Source of the DNA: a bacterium
GTDB taxonomy: Bacteria; SZUA-79; Acidulodesulfobacterales; Acidulodesulfobacteraceae
Assembly (NCBI GenBank): GCA_021845685.1
Contig: JAJZVN010000001.1
Span: 164,573-228,198, forward strand
Reading direction: 5' to 3'
DNA: 63,626 bases
Shown here: in pieces, positions 27,761 to 36,331 of the stretch
Layout of the letters: every line of letters starts with the position of its first letter
How positions within the stretch are numbered: the first letter of the stretch is position 1
Notes under the pieces: model-generated
Database searches by the model: none
The model's input: only the letters and a program-made list of their open reading frames with translations
What the model was told of the DNA's origin: nothing
Translations under genes and position numbers: made by a program

Positions 27761-28119
27761 GTCATTCCTGCGAAAGCAGGAATCCAGAAAAAGTATGAAA
27801 AATTATTATGTATATATCCTTAGCAGTGAGCGTAACGGTACTTTATATACGGGCGTTACTTCGGATATTATCAAGAGAGTTTATGAGCATAAACAAAAAT
27901 GTTGTTAAAGGTTTTACAAATAAATATAACATTCATCAATTAGTCTGGTATGAAATACATATCTCTGCGGAGTCGGCTATTAACAGAGAGAAACAGATAA
28001 AGAAATGGAAGAGGGCGTGGAAATTAAAATTAATAGAAAAAGAAAATCCCGAATGGATTGATTTATACGAAAGTATATGTTAATGACAAAGGCTGGATTC
28101 CTGCTTTCGCAGGAATGAC
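27761..28119 (+). mobile_element. 359-bp GIY-YIG mini-element bounded by perfect 27-bp inverted hairpin repeats
   Basis: A 27-nt unit at 27761-27787 (starts GTCATTCCTGCG, itself a hairpin) recurs as its exact reverse complement at 28093-28119. Between the two lies only a GIY-YIG nuclease gene. The element sits between two pilin genes. An identical 27-nt unit stands alone at 61001-61027, and close variants form the inner hairpins of the family B elements. A 23-nt partial tandem copy follows the right end (28126-28144). Confidence 0.75.
27795..28083 (+). pseudogene. GIY-YIG family endonuclease, frameshifted
   Basis: The first 37 codons read MKNYYVYILSSERNGTLYTG and on to VYEHKQK. The rest of the protein continues in another frame from VVKGFTNKYNIHQLVWYE to ESAINREKQIKKW and EWIDLYESI. 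Removing one A from the AAAAA run near 27896-27900 restores a single protein of about 95 residues, the usual size of small GIY-YIG (UvrC N-terminal-like) nucleases. The cause could be mutation, a sequencing error in the A-run or frameshifting. The core VYI, LYTG, Arg and Glu positions are conserved. Confidence 0.8.
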
Positions 28120-28151
28120 AACGGGGCTTTCGCAGGAATGACAATAATTTT

Positions 28152-29041
28152 ATGATAAAGAATAACATTTTAAGCAACATTAAGAATATCAAGAAAAATA
28201 ATGCGTTTACGCTTGTCGAATTGGTAATGACTATTGTATTGATCGGAATAATGTCTGTTGGACTGTATCAGGTTATTATATTTGGAATTAATGATTATAT
28301 GCTTAACGAGAATGCGCTTCATCAGGTAAATTCTATGAGTTATGCAAGTTCCGTGATTAGAAAAAATTTAGAAGAAGCCGCTATGCCGACACAGCTGATT
28401 AATGGAAACAGCAATGGTCAAATTTGTTATATTAACGAAGGAATTAATCCTTATGATGAGCAGCCGCATCCGATTGTTGTATTTAATTTGGCTAACCAAA
28501 CATTATGTGGCAATGCCAACTCCGCTGTCTCCTGCAATGCCGTTGCATTTTATAAATATATAAGCGGAACTACTAATCAACAAGAATTAATTGTTTTTTG
28601 TGTAAATAATAATATTTTATATAAACAGGTGACGACAATAAATGGAACGACAACGGCATATCCTATTTCGGATAATATTAGCAACATTGCTTTTTAGTAA
28701 TGCAATTCAACAAGAATTAATTGTTTTTTGTGTTAACAATAATAATGTATTATATAAGAATAATGTATTATATAAACAGGTGACGACAATAAATGGAACG
28801 ACAACGGCATATCCTATTTCGGATAAAATTAGCAACATTGCTTTTTAGTAGTGCAATCTCTTTAAGCGTATACTGCGGCGGCGGTCCGACTACTCCTATA
28901 CCTCCGCTGCTTGTTTCACACAATTGTGCGCAAAACACAACAACTTCAACGTATTCTTGCGGAATTCAATTTACGGTAAATTCGACATCGGGAAATACTC
29001 AAACAAGCGGAGTTTCTGTAATTGTTGCTAATCCAAAGTAA
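28152..29041 (+). pseudogene. Minor pilin (MshO type) broken by a T-run frameshift and a tandem duplication
   Basis: The 5' part (28152-28697, 181 codons) has a prepilin site NNA-FTLVELVMTIVLIGIM and reads normally to NIAF followed by TAG. The stop results from one extra T in a TTTTT run; with one T fewer the frame continues SNAI... through a duplicated unit. The same extra T recurs at the end of the second unit, after which the frame runs to ISLSVYCGGG...VIVANPK at 29041. Correcting both T-runs gives one uninterrupted protein of about 295 residues. Whether this is decay, sequencing error or +1 frameshifting at UUU-UAG is undecided. Confidence 0.75.
28578..28857 (+). repeat. Tandem duplication inside the MshO-type pilin gene
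   Basis: Unit one (28578-28707, begins CAACAAGAATTAATTG) is repeated from 28708 to about 28857. The second unit is 20 bp longer because AATGTATTATATAA is itself repeated. Both units end with the same TTTTTAGTA context. Confidence 0.9.
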
Positions 29042-29229
29042 TAAATTTATATGTAAACTACTCCCCAATGTTCGGACTAAAATTTCATATTCTTAAGGTG
29101 TGATAGCATTGTTAAATTAAGTATTTTATTAAATAATATATATGACTATTTATTCTTTAATTATTTATGTAAGTAAGATATATTAAAATAATATGAATAT
29201 ATAAAATCAGGAATGACAAACTAATAATT

Positions 29230-29823
29230 ATGATAAAATTTTTTAAAAACAGAGTTATTAAATCAAATAAAGGAATTTCAATTATATTTGCTATTATTAT
29301 AATTGTTTTAATGGGGCTGGCTGGTTCTGTATTTGCTTACCTTATGGCTTCAAGCGGTATAACATCAAGACAAAATTTGTCAAGCGCCGAAGCAAAATAT
29401 GCGGCTAAATCGGGTATTGAAATTGCAATGCATCAATTAAAAAACAACGTCAACGGCAAAAATTTTAGCAGCATCGCTCCTGCGGGCGTAAGCTGCCCTA
29501 ATAATACTATTATTCCGCCGGGAGTTACTTTATCTTTAAGCTCAAGCTCAAGCTATCAATATATTTATGGAAATTTAGCGCCGAATTATTCAATAGATAA
29601 TTATACTCCTTCATTTTGCGCTTTGGTTGCACAAGGGCAAAGGAACACTGGAGGTGCGGGCGGCGGTTGCAATAATACTTATTATATCATTACTTCCAAC
29701 GGCTTTGCGGGCGGGACGGAAAGGGAGATTACGGCAGAGGTTGGCATTGGGAATGGGAAGAATCCTAATAGCACATCATGCACCGGCATTTATGTCGAAT
29801 CTGAACCGCCTAATTCAAATTGA
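29230..29823 (+). CDS. MshP/PilX-like pilus assembly protein
   Basis: The N-terminus NKGISIIFAIIIIVLMGLAG is a hydrophobic helix without the prepilin Phe/Glu pattern, followed by SSAEAKYAAKSGIEIAMHQL, the pattern seen in MshP and PilX-type proteins. The 197-residue protein has a Gly/Asn/Cys-rich C-terminal part. It is the third gene of the pilin group, 190 nt after the broken MshO-type gene. Confidence 0.7.
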   Translation: MIKFFKNRVIKSNKGISIIFAIIIIVLMGLAGSVFAYLMASSGITSRQNLSSAEAKYAAKSGIEIAMHQLKNNVNGKNFSSIAPAGVSCPNNTIIPPGVTLSLSSSSSYQYIYGNLAPNYSIDNYTPSFCALVAQGQRNTGGAGGGCNNTYYIITSNGFAGGTEREITAEVGIGNGKNPNSTSCTGIYVESEPPNSN

Positions 29824-29925
29824 AAAAATTTAAAAAAAATTAAGAAAAATATCGTTTGAAATTTCAAGTAATAAATGTAATAATAGGTAATAACAATATT
29901 ACATTTATAGGAGAAAATATATATA

Positions 29926-30135
29926 ATGTTAAGCTTAAAACTACCAAAGGAGTTGGAAAACCGCCTTGAAAATTTGGCTGTTAAAACTAAAAGATCGAAA
30001 AGCTTTTATATAAGGGAATCCCTCCAACAGTATCTAGAAGATAACGAAGATGGCTATTTTGTGTTAGAGCGTCTTAACGATAAAAATGCCGAATACTTAA
30101 GTCATGAGGAAGCAAGAAAATATCTTGGATTATGA
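29926..30135 (+). CDS. Ribbon-helix-helix antitoxin-like protein
   Basis: This 69-residue protein starts MLSLKLPKELENRLENLAVK, a beta strand and helix typical of CopG/RHH DNA-binding antitoxins, and then KRSKSFYIRESLQQYLED. TAGGAG precedes the ATG. No RelE/ParE toxin follows; only a 39-codon frame overlaps its stop. It is therefore an orphan or the remains of a toxin-antitoxin pair. Confidence 0.75.
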   Translation: MLSLKLPKELENRLENLAVKTKRSKSFYIRESLQQYLEDNEDGYFVLERLNDKNAEYLSHEEARKYLGL

Positions 30136-30251
30136 AAGAATATATAAAACAAGAAAAGATAATGGAACCTCTTGTTTTAATTGTTTTAAAAGGTAAAATT
30201 AATATCGATTACGATTTGGAAAAAGAAGAAAAATCTGAAATAAATTCTTAA
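30132..30251 (+). CDS. Short open frame of 39 codons overlapping the antitoxin stop
   Basis: An ATGA overlap couples this frame to the antitoxin gene. The product (begins MKEYIKQEKIMEPLVLIVL) has no recognised motif and is too short for a RelE/ParE toxin. It may be a decayed toxin remnant or a chance frame. Confidence 0.3.
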   Translation: MKEYIKQEKIMEPLVLIVLKGKINIDYDLEKEEKSEINS

Positions 30252-30320
30252 GCTGAAAGGGAGAAGTTTTTTGAAAAGTAAAATTGAATTGACGCGTTTT
30301 ATAAAATTTGAGGGACTATT

Positions 30321-31250
30321 ATGCTTAATACAGCGCTTTATGCCATAAATTTCGGAGAGTTCTTTTTCGAGAATTTAGAGTGCTTTGCTAATCTTGCAAA
30401 AATAGGTCTGAAAGAAATTGTATTAATTCATGTTATAGATATAAATAAATTACAACACAGTTTGTATTCACGCTATAATAAAGAAGATGAAGAAAAAATA
30501 CGAAAATTTTCCAAAATAAAGCTTGGAGATATTAAAAATAATTTAGAAAAATACGGTTTTAGGGTCAACTATGTTATCAGAACAGGAAATATTGCCGATG
30601 AAATAGTGGACGAAGCCGAAAGAGAAGATGTTGATTTTATAATTTTAGACAAAAAAGCGGTAGGTAAAAGTAAAACTAACGCTTTTTTTGCTTTTTATGA
30701 CTCCCCGCTTTATGAAATTATCGCTAAATCAAAAAAGCCTGTTTTAATAACCAAACGGATTTTAATGCATTCGTCGAGTTTAATAAAAAACGATGAAAAA
30801 GATGATTTAGATTGCAAAAATACTTTTACCGATGTTGTATTTGCTACTGATTTCTCGGAATCATCTCTTAAAGCAATTTATGTTTTAGACAAAATACCTT
30901 CCGATATTATTAAAACTATGACATTATTTACAGTTCTAGATGAAAAATATATTAGAAATTTAGATCAAAACAGTATAAAAAAGCTTGAATCAGACATTGC
31001 AGGTAAATTTAAAGATATAATTGAAGATTTGCGTTATAGATATTCCAAAGAAAAAAATAATCTTAATATTGTCGTCAGAAAAGGGACTCCCTGCAAGGAA
31101 ATAATCAGCTTTATATTGCAAACCGATAAAAAACTTCTTGTTATAGGATATAAAGGCGAGGATAAAGAAAAACTGAAAGAAATATTTCTTGGAAGCACGG
31201 CTCAAAGACTGATTGGAGCATTGCCCTGTTCTATTCTTGTCGTAAAATAA
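30321..31250 (+). CDS. Tandem universal stress protein (UspA) domains
   Basis: The 309-residue protein contains two Usp domains (about 1-145 and 172-309). The second keeps an ATP-binding pattern (VIGYKGEDKEKLKEIFLGSTAQ, G-x2-G...GST) while the first is degenerate (LDKKAVGKSKTNAFFAFYDS). It is a cytoplasmic stress protein of unknown target. The gene stands alone between the orphan antitoxin and the VIT1-like transporter. Confidence 0.9.
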   Translation: MLNTALYAINFGEFFFENLECFANLAKIGLKEIVLIHVIDINKLQHSLYSRYNKEDEEKIRKFSKIKLGDIKNNLEKYGFRVNYVIRTGNIADEIVDEAEREDVDFIILDKKAVGKSKTNAFFAFYDSPLYEIIAKSKKPVLITKRILMHSSSLIKNDEKDDLDCKNTFTDVVFATDFSESSLKAIYVLDKIPSDIIKTMTLFTVLDEKYIRNLDQNSIKKLESDIAGKFKDIIEDLRYRYSKEKNNLNIVVRKGTPCKEIISFILQTDKKLLVIGYKGEDKEKLKEIFLGSTAQRLIGALPCSILVVK

Positions 31251-31435
31251 TAAAAAAGTACTCCGGCTATCCTAATATAATACGCAAATATACAGGATTT
31301 ATATTTATTTTTTTATTTAATTTAATTTAATTTAATATAAAAACACATATTCGTTAGATCTCAAATTTGCCGATAAAAAATTTTAATTCTAATAATTTAA
31401 TATAATATAATAAAAAAAATACAATATATGAGGCG

Positions 31436-32146
31436 ATGGATCCTTTAAAAAAATTTCATAATGAAAATTGGCATACCCCTGAGGGCAGGCTTGTCCGGGA
31501 ATTTGTTTTCGGCATAAATGATGGGCTTGTAACGACAATCGGCTTTGTTGCAGGCGTTACAGGGGCATTGGTAAATACAAAAATAGTTCTTATGTCCGGT
31601 ATGGCGGAAGTTGTTGCAGGCACGATATCAATGTTTTTCGGAGCTTATCTTGCAACAAAATCGCAAAATGAATTTTATATGAAAGAAATAAATAGGGAAA
31701 AAAGAGAGATAAAAGAAGATCCTGCGCATGAAGAAGAGGAGATATATGAAATATATCAGGATAAAGGTTTTACCGATGAAGAAATAAAACCTATAGTAAA
31801 AAGATTAATGTCGGATAGAAAGCTGCTTCTTAATTTTATGGTAAAAGATGAGCTTGGAATAGGAAATAATTCTCATGAAAATCCGATAAAATTAGCTTCC
31901 TACACGGGCGTTTCCTTTTTAGCGGGAGGTATCCCTCCTTTAATTCCTTATTTTTTTATAAAGAATTCAACTATTGCCGTAATTATTTCTATTTTGTTTT
32001 CAATTTTAGTGCTTATTTTTACAGGTCTTGCAAAATCAAAAATAACAAAAACCAATCCGTTTAAAAGTGCTTTAGAAGTTGTTATTATTGGCGGTATCGC
32101 CGCTACTATAGGGTTTATTGCAGGCAGATTTATTGCTTACGTTTGA
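31436..32146 (+). CDS. VIT1/CCC1-family iron or manganese transporter
   Basis: This is a five-helix membrane transporter. FGINDGLVTTIGFVAGVTGA in the first helix is the family signature. The acidic cytoplasmic segment after helix 2 (EINREKREIKEDPAHEEEEIYEIY) supplies the metal-binding Glu residues. The family exports cytosolic Fe2+ or Mn2+. Unlike MbfA it lacks a ferritin-like domain; notably, such a domain occurs on the FNT protein 2.4 kb downstream. Confidence 0.88.
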   Translation: MDPLKKFHNENWHTPEGRLVREFVFGINDGLVTTIGFVAGVTGALVNTKIVLMSGMAEVVAGTISMFFGAYLATKSQNEFYMKEINREKREIKEDPAHEEEEIYEIYQDKGFTDEEIKPIVKRLMSDRKLLLNFMVKDELGIGNNSHENPIKLASYTGVSFLAGGIPPLIPYFFIKNSTIAVIISILFSILVLIFTGLAKSKITKTNPFKSALEVVIIGGIAATIGFIAGRFIAYV

Positions 32147-32217
32147 TAATAAAATTACTGATTAATTTGTTCCTGCGTATTACATTCTAAACAGATGTAA
32201 TTAAAGAAAGGATAAAT

Positions 32218-32319
32218 TTGCTTGAAGAAAAAATAGATTCCGTAGATAGTAAGCTTTATTATAAAAAAATAGATGCCGTAAACGACAAAATAGATTTAAT
32301 GAATAAATATAACGAATAA
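32218..32319 (+). CDS. Small coiled-coil open frame, TTG start
   Basis: A 33-residue frame (LEEKIDSVDSKLYY, KKIDAVNDKIDLMNK) has heptad spacing like the DUF1640-like protein. AAAGGA lies 6-7 nt before the TTG. It could be a real small protein or the remnant of a coiled-coil gene. Confidence 0.3.
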   Translation: MLEEKIDSVDSKLYYKKIDAVNDKIDLMNKYNE

Positions 32320-32353
32320 ATAGCAATTCGTGCTGTTGTTTATTTTATTATAT

Positions 32354-33784
32354 TTAATATTTTTTTGCAAATGCGCCAAATAAAATAGCTGCCGTAATTA
32401 GCATTGCCGCAACGACGGAATAAGCCGAAATATAATTATAATAGCTAAAAGCAACGCCTATAACAACAGGTCCTAATATAAACCCTAAATCACTCAATGT
32501 TCTGTATATCCCAATCGCTTCTTCATAATGATTTTTATCAACGCTATCCATTAAATATAAATTTCTTGCAGGACCTGAAAATCCTCCTCCGGCGCTTAAA
32601 AGTATAATAGAAGCAATAAAACCGTCTAAATTTTTAAATATTATAAACCATAGCATACCTGATGCCGAAATAGCAAAGGATATAACTATTGACCTTTTAA
32701 TGCCTAATTTATTAATTACCCTGTCGGAGTAATATGTCAATGCAACTCCGATAAGACCGGATACAGATACAAGCAAGCCTATATAAAACTGATTGATATG
32801 TATTATACTTATTCCGACTAATGGCACAAGTTCCCTTCTTGAACCGATTCTTGAAAAGAAAAAAGAAAAAGTTAAAAAGCATAAAAGCATAAAACTTATA
32901 TTTGCAATTAAATTAATATATTTTTCTTTTTTATATTCTTTTATTTTTTTGTCGTGATTTTTAGTTTTAGTATTGATATTTTTAGCATTTGCCATATCTG
33001 TATTATAGCTTTTATCTATACTGATGTTCTCATTTATATTCCCGTTCACGTTATTAATATTATTTCTATCGTTAAGCTTATCAACTTTAATATTATTATT
33101 CTCAACATCATTAATATCAATCTCAATGTTAATATCATTCTTATTCCTAATCGCGCTTTCATCGTTGGTATTATTGTAAATTTTTTTTAATAATTTTCTG
33201 TTATATATTGATATTGAAAAACCTATAAACATTATAATAGCATAAAGCAAAAAGGCGTTTTTAAAATGAAATTGAAAAGCTACGGCAGCGCCTATAAAAG
33301 GGGCAATCCCCATAGATAGTCTTCTTGCTATCATATACTTGCTTAAGACCTTTGCTCTTTTTTTATCTTGATAAAGATGTTTGGTAAGTATTATCATTGA
33401 AGATGTATTTATAATCCCTGAACCAAACCCTTCTAACAATCTAAAAATAAATAATTCATTATAAAAAGTGGAAAAATAATAACCTATTGCTCCTAAAAAA
33501 ATCAAAAACATACCGACATGCATAAATTGCATTTTAAATTTTTTACTTAGAACGCTTACGGGAATGTTAATCAAAATACGGGCTAACCCGAAAGATGCAA
33601 TTATTAAACCGATAGTAATTATACTTGCACCCAAACTTTTAGCATATAAAGGTAAAACGACTGTGTTTAACCCAAGTCCAAAATCGGCTAATGCAATTGT
33701 AGAAAGTATAGCTATTAATAAAGATTTTGTGGATTTATCTGAATTGCTGATTAAAGTATTATTTTTTGGTATTTTTTTATTCAA
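32354..33784 (-). CDS. Major facilitator superfamily transporter with Asn/Asp-rich central loop
   Basis: The 476-residue protein has about 12 membrane segments in two halves. The signature after TM2 is degenerate (FGLARILINIPVSVLSKKFKMQ). The central cytoplasmic loop (about 205-295) is expanded by an Asn/Asp/Ile-rich insertion. Substrate cannot be read from the sequence; drug or sugar-phosphate efflux are possibilities. It converges on the VIT1-like gene. Confidence 0.85.
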   Translation of the reverse strand: MNKKIPKNNTLISNSDKSTKSLLIAILSTIALADFGLGLNTVVLPLYAKSLGASIITIGLIIASFGLARILINIPVSVLSKKFKMQFMHVGMFLIFLGAIGYYFSTFYNELFIFRLLEGFGSGIINTSSMIILTKHLYQDKKRAKVLSKYMIARRLSMGIAPFIGAAVAFQFHFKNAFLLYAIIMFIGFSISIYNRKLLKKIYNNTNDESAIRNKNDINIEIDINDVENNNIKVDKLNDRNNINNVNGNINENISIDKSYNTDMANAKNINTKTKNHDKKIKEYKKEKYINLIANISFMLLCFLTFSFFFSRIGSRRELVPLVGISIIHINQFYIGLLVSVSGLIGVALTYYSDRVINKLGIKRSIVISFAISASGMLWFIIFKNLDGFIASIILLSAGGGFSGPARNLYLMDSVDKNHYEEAIGIYRTLSDLGFILGPVVIGVAFSYYNYISAYSVVAAMLITAAILFGAFAKKY

Positions 33785-34546
33785 TTTTTATTTGTGAGAT
33801 TATGAGCGTAATAGCAATGTGTATTAAATTAATAGATTAATATGATTAATATTTTATTAGTTTAAATTGAATCATATTGAATATTGAATTAAAATATTTA
33901 TATGATATTATTATATTATTAGATTAATATTAATATAATGTAATATTTAATTTAATTTCTACCAAATATATATGCAATATTTACCTAATATTTATATGAT
34001 AACTACATAATAACAATGAACTATTAACGTTTAATAACGTTTAAATAATTTTATAATGAACCCATAAATCAAGACAGGTTTTTAAGAATCTAACTTCCTA
34101 AATTGAAAAAATCTGTTAAAATTTAATTGTTATTAATTTTATTGAAAATTAAAATAATTTAACATTAAAAATGGGTGCAGTATATTTATAAAAAAGTTTA
34201 TAAAAATAATATACTAAAATGACTTAAAAGTCAATCAAAGATAATTTCTTACACTTGAATTACAATTTTTATGTGATACAATAAAAAAAGATTTAGAGAT
34301 ATAGATTTTTTTATATTATATTTTATATATTATTATATTATAAAGATATTTAATAAAAATTATTTAATATTTTTATTCTGTTTATAAAGATATTTAATAA
34401 AAATTATTTAATATTTTTATTCTGTTTATAAAGATATTTAATAAAAATTATTTAATATTTTTATTCTGTTTATTCTGTTTATTCTGTTTATTCTGTTTGT
34501 TTTATTCTATCTGTTTTTATTTAATTTATTTAATTTATGGAAAATT
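33785..34546. other. Long AT-rich gap with minisatellites
   Basis: No gene was seen in 760 bp between the divergent MFS and ferritin-FNT genes. The first 550 bp are low-complexity A/T. The last 200 bp contain the 44-bp and 9-bp tandem repeats listed separately. Confidence 0.6.
34339..34497 (+). repeat. 44-bp tandem repeat (three units) followed by a 9-bp tandem repeat
   Basis: Units beginning TATAAAGATATTTAATAAAA start at 34339, 34383 and 34427 and are identical. The last is followed by TATTCTGTT three times (34471-34497). The array ends about 50 nt before the ferritin-FNT start, so copy number could alter the leader. Confidence 0.95.
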
Positions 34547-35914
34547 ATGGAAAACAGAAACATCTTAAACAAAGAACAAATAATTGAAATCCTGCAAAAA
34601 TTTTTAAATGCCGAAATTGCAGGGAGAGATCTTTATCTTCAGCAATCAAAAAATATTAACGATCCGTCGCTTATTCAAACATTAAAATCATTTGCATCAA
34701 CGGAAAGCGGTCATATTATCAATATAAGAGATAAAATAACCGAACTTGGAGGGAAGCCTCACTCCATCAGTGAAGTTAGCAACATTCAAAAAGGACTGAG
34801 CGATGCATCCTATCAAGTTTCAGCCCCCTTGGATATGCTTAGAATAGATTTAAAAATTGAAGAAACTGCGATTAACGATTATACCGCGGCTACTGAAATA
34901 ATTGAAGATGAAGGCGTTAAAACATTAATAGAAAATAATCTTGCCGAAGAAATTCATCATTCTTTATATTTATCTAAAAAAATAAATGAGATATTAGAAA
35001 AAACAAGAAATAAAATTGGCGCTATTAGCAGTATTGAAAAGCCGGGCGGAAAGGAACCTTCCGAAATATTTAAGGCATCTGTTGAAGTTGGATTATTAAG
35101 GTTAAACAGAAGCTGGCTTGAAATGTTTATGTCGGGTTTAATTGCAGGTATGAATGTCACTTTCGGTATTATTGCTTCTTCTTACGTTGCCGGAGCGACG
35201 GAACCTTTAGTCGGAGGGCCGACTTCTAAGATATTAGGAGCTTTATTCTTTCCGATAGGTTTTATGTTTTTGCTAATAGGAAAAAGCGAACTTTTTACAG
35301 AAAATTTTTTACTTCCGGTTACTACCGTTTTAGCGAGAAAAACTAAAATAAGGAGGTTATTCAAATTATGGGGATTAACTTTAGCCGGAAATATGGGAGG
35401 TATTTTTCTATTTGCCTTAATTATTGCAAGTTCTTTAGGATTACTATTACCTGTATTTGTTGTTAATCATATTCATACAGTAGCATATAGTTATATGTCA
35501 AAATCTCCTTATATTATGGTGCTTAGCGGTGTTTTTGCAGGGTGGCTTATTACCCTTATGACATGGCTTTTAATTGCTTCAAACGGAACATTGGCTCGGA
35601 TAATTATAATTTGGGCAGTGGGTTTTATGATTTACTTAGGTTCTTTCAGCCACATAGTTGTCGCCTCTTCAGAAATATTAATATCTATAAATTCAAATTC
35701 AGGGATGTCATATATTCCATGGTTGATAAAATTTGTTCCGTTGACTATCATCGGAAATATGATAGGCGGTTTAGTCTTTGTTACAGTATTACAATATTTG
35801 CAGATATTGCATGCAGGCGGAAAGACGGAGATGAGTTTATATTCGTCAAGCGAACTTGATATGCTTAGTAAAGCAGTTGACCGAAGAATTGAAGATGTTG
35901 AAGATACACTATAA
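34547..35914 (+). CDS. Fusion of a ferritin-like domain with an FNT-family anion channel
   Basis: Residues about 8-150 are a four-helix ferritin/rubrerythrin-like domain with candidate ligands in FLNAEIAGRDLY, STESGHI, IEETAINDY and AEEIHHSLY. Residues about 190-440 form a six-helix formate/nitrite transporter fold (FMSGLIAGMNVTFG, then GKSELFTENFLLPV and LAGNMGGIF). FNT channels pass formate, nitrite or hydrosulfide. It lies just upstream of the sHdr genes, so a sulfur anion is a reasonable guess. Ferritin-like domains fused to VIT1 are known; the FNT fusion is unfamiliar to me. Confidence 0.88.
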   Translation: MENRNILNKEQIIEILQKFLNAEIAGRDLYLQQSKNINDPSLIQTLKSFASTESGHIINIRDKITELGGKPHSISEVSNIQKGLSDASYQVSAPLDMLRIDLKIEETAINDYTAATEIIEDEGVKTLIENNLAEEIHHSLYLSKKINEILEKTRNKIGAISSIEKPGGKEPSEIFKASVEVGLLRLNRSWLEMFMSGLIAGMNVTFGIIASSYVAGATEPLVGGPTSKILGALFFPIGFMFLLIGKSELFTENFLLPVTTVLARKTKIRRLFKLWGLTLAGNMGGIFLFALIIASSLGLLLPVFVVNHIHTVAYSYMSKSPYIMVLSGVFAGWLITLMTWLLIASNGTLARIIIIWAVGFMIYLGSFSHIVVASSEILISINSNSGMSYIPWLIKFVPLTIIGNMIGGLVFVTVLQYLQILHAGGKTEMSLYSSSELDMLSKAVDRRIEDVEDTL

Positions 35915-35951
35915 GTTAATAATTTTTTAAATAGAAATTTTTTAAAAAAAA

Positions 35952-36026
35952 TGATATATTATAAAAATATATTATAAAAATATATTATAAAAATATATTA
36001 TAAAAATATAATATAAAAATATAATA
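35952..36026 (+). repeat. 13-bp AT tandem repeat
   Basis: About five units of ATATTATAAAAAT lie between the FNT fusion gene and the family B copy 5. Confidence 0.8.
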
Positions 36027-36067
36027 TTATATAGATATAATATAAAGTAGATATAAATAATATTAAT

Positions 36068-36219
36068 TTAAATCACCGTTAGAAATTATTAAAACTGATT
36101 CAATATATGATAAATACCGGATTCTCGCTTTAGCGGTAATGACACCAAACAGGTTAAAATTTAAACCTTTACAAAGTCATTCCTGCGTTGGCAGAAATCC
36201 ATAAAAAGAAATGATTTAA
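36068..36219. repeat. Family B palindromic element, copy 5, right end deleted
   Basis: The left 20-bp terminal repeat is perfect. The right end has lost most of its terminal repeat and keeps only GATTTAA. Both inner hairpins remain, with mismatches. It ends 112 nt before hdrC1. Confidence 0.85.
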
Positions 36220-36331
36220 GGTATATTAATATAAAAGTCAAAATTTTGTTTCTGATATCGGCAGTTTGATTAACAAATTTAAATTGTGAATTAAATTTAT
36301 TATTTCTATTAAATAAGGAGGACAATAAATA

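Noticed and set aside
28642-29041. Two small separate genes of 68 and 82 codons
   Set aside because: Both are frames created by the tandem duplication and the T-run frameshift in the pilin gene; their starts are out-of-frame codons of the duplicated unit.
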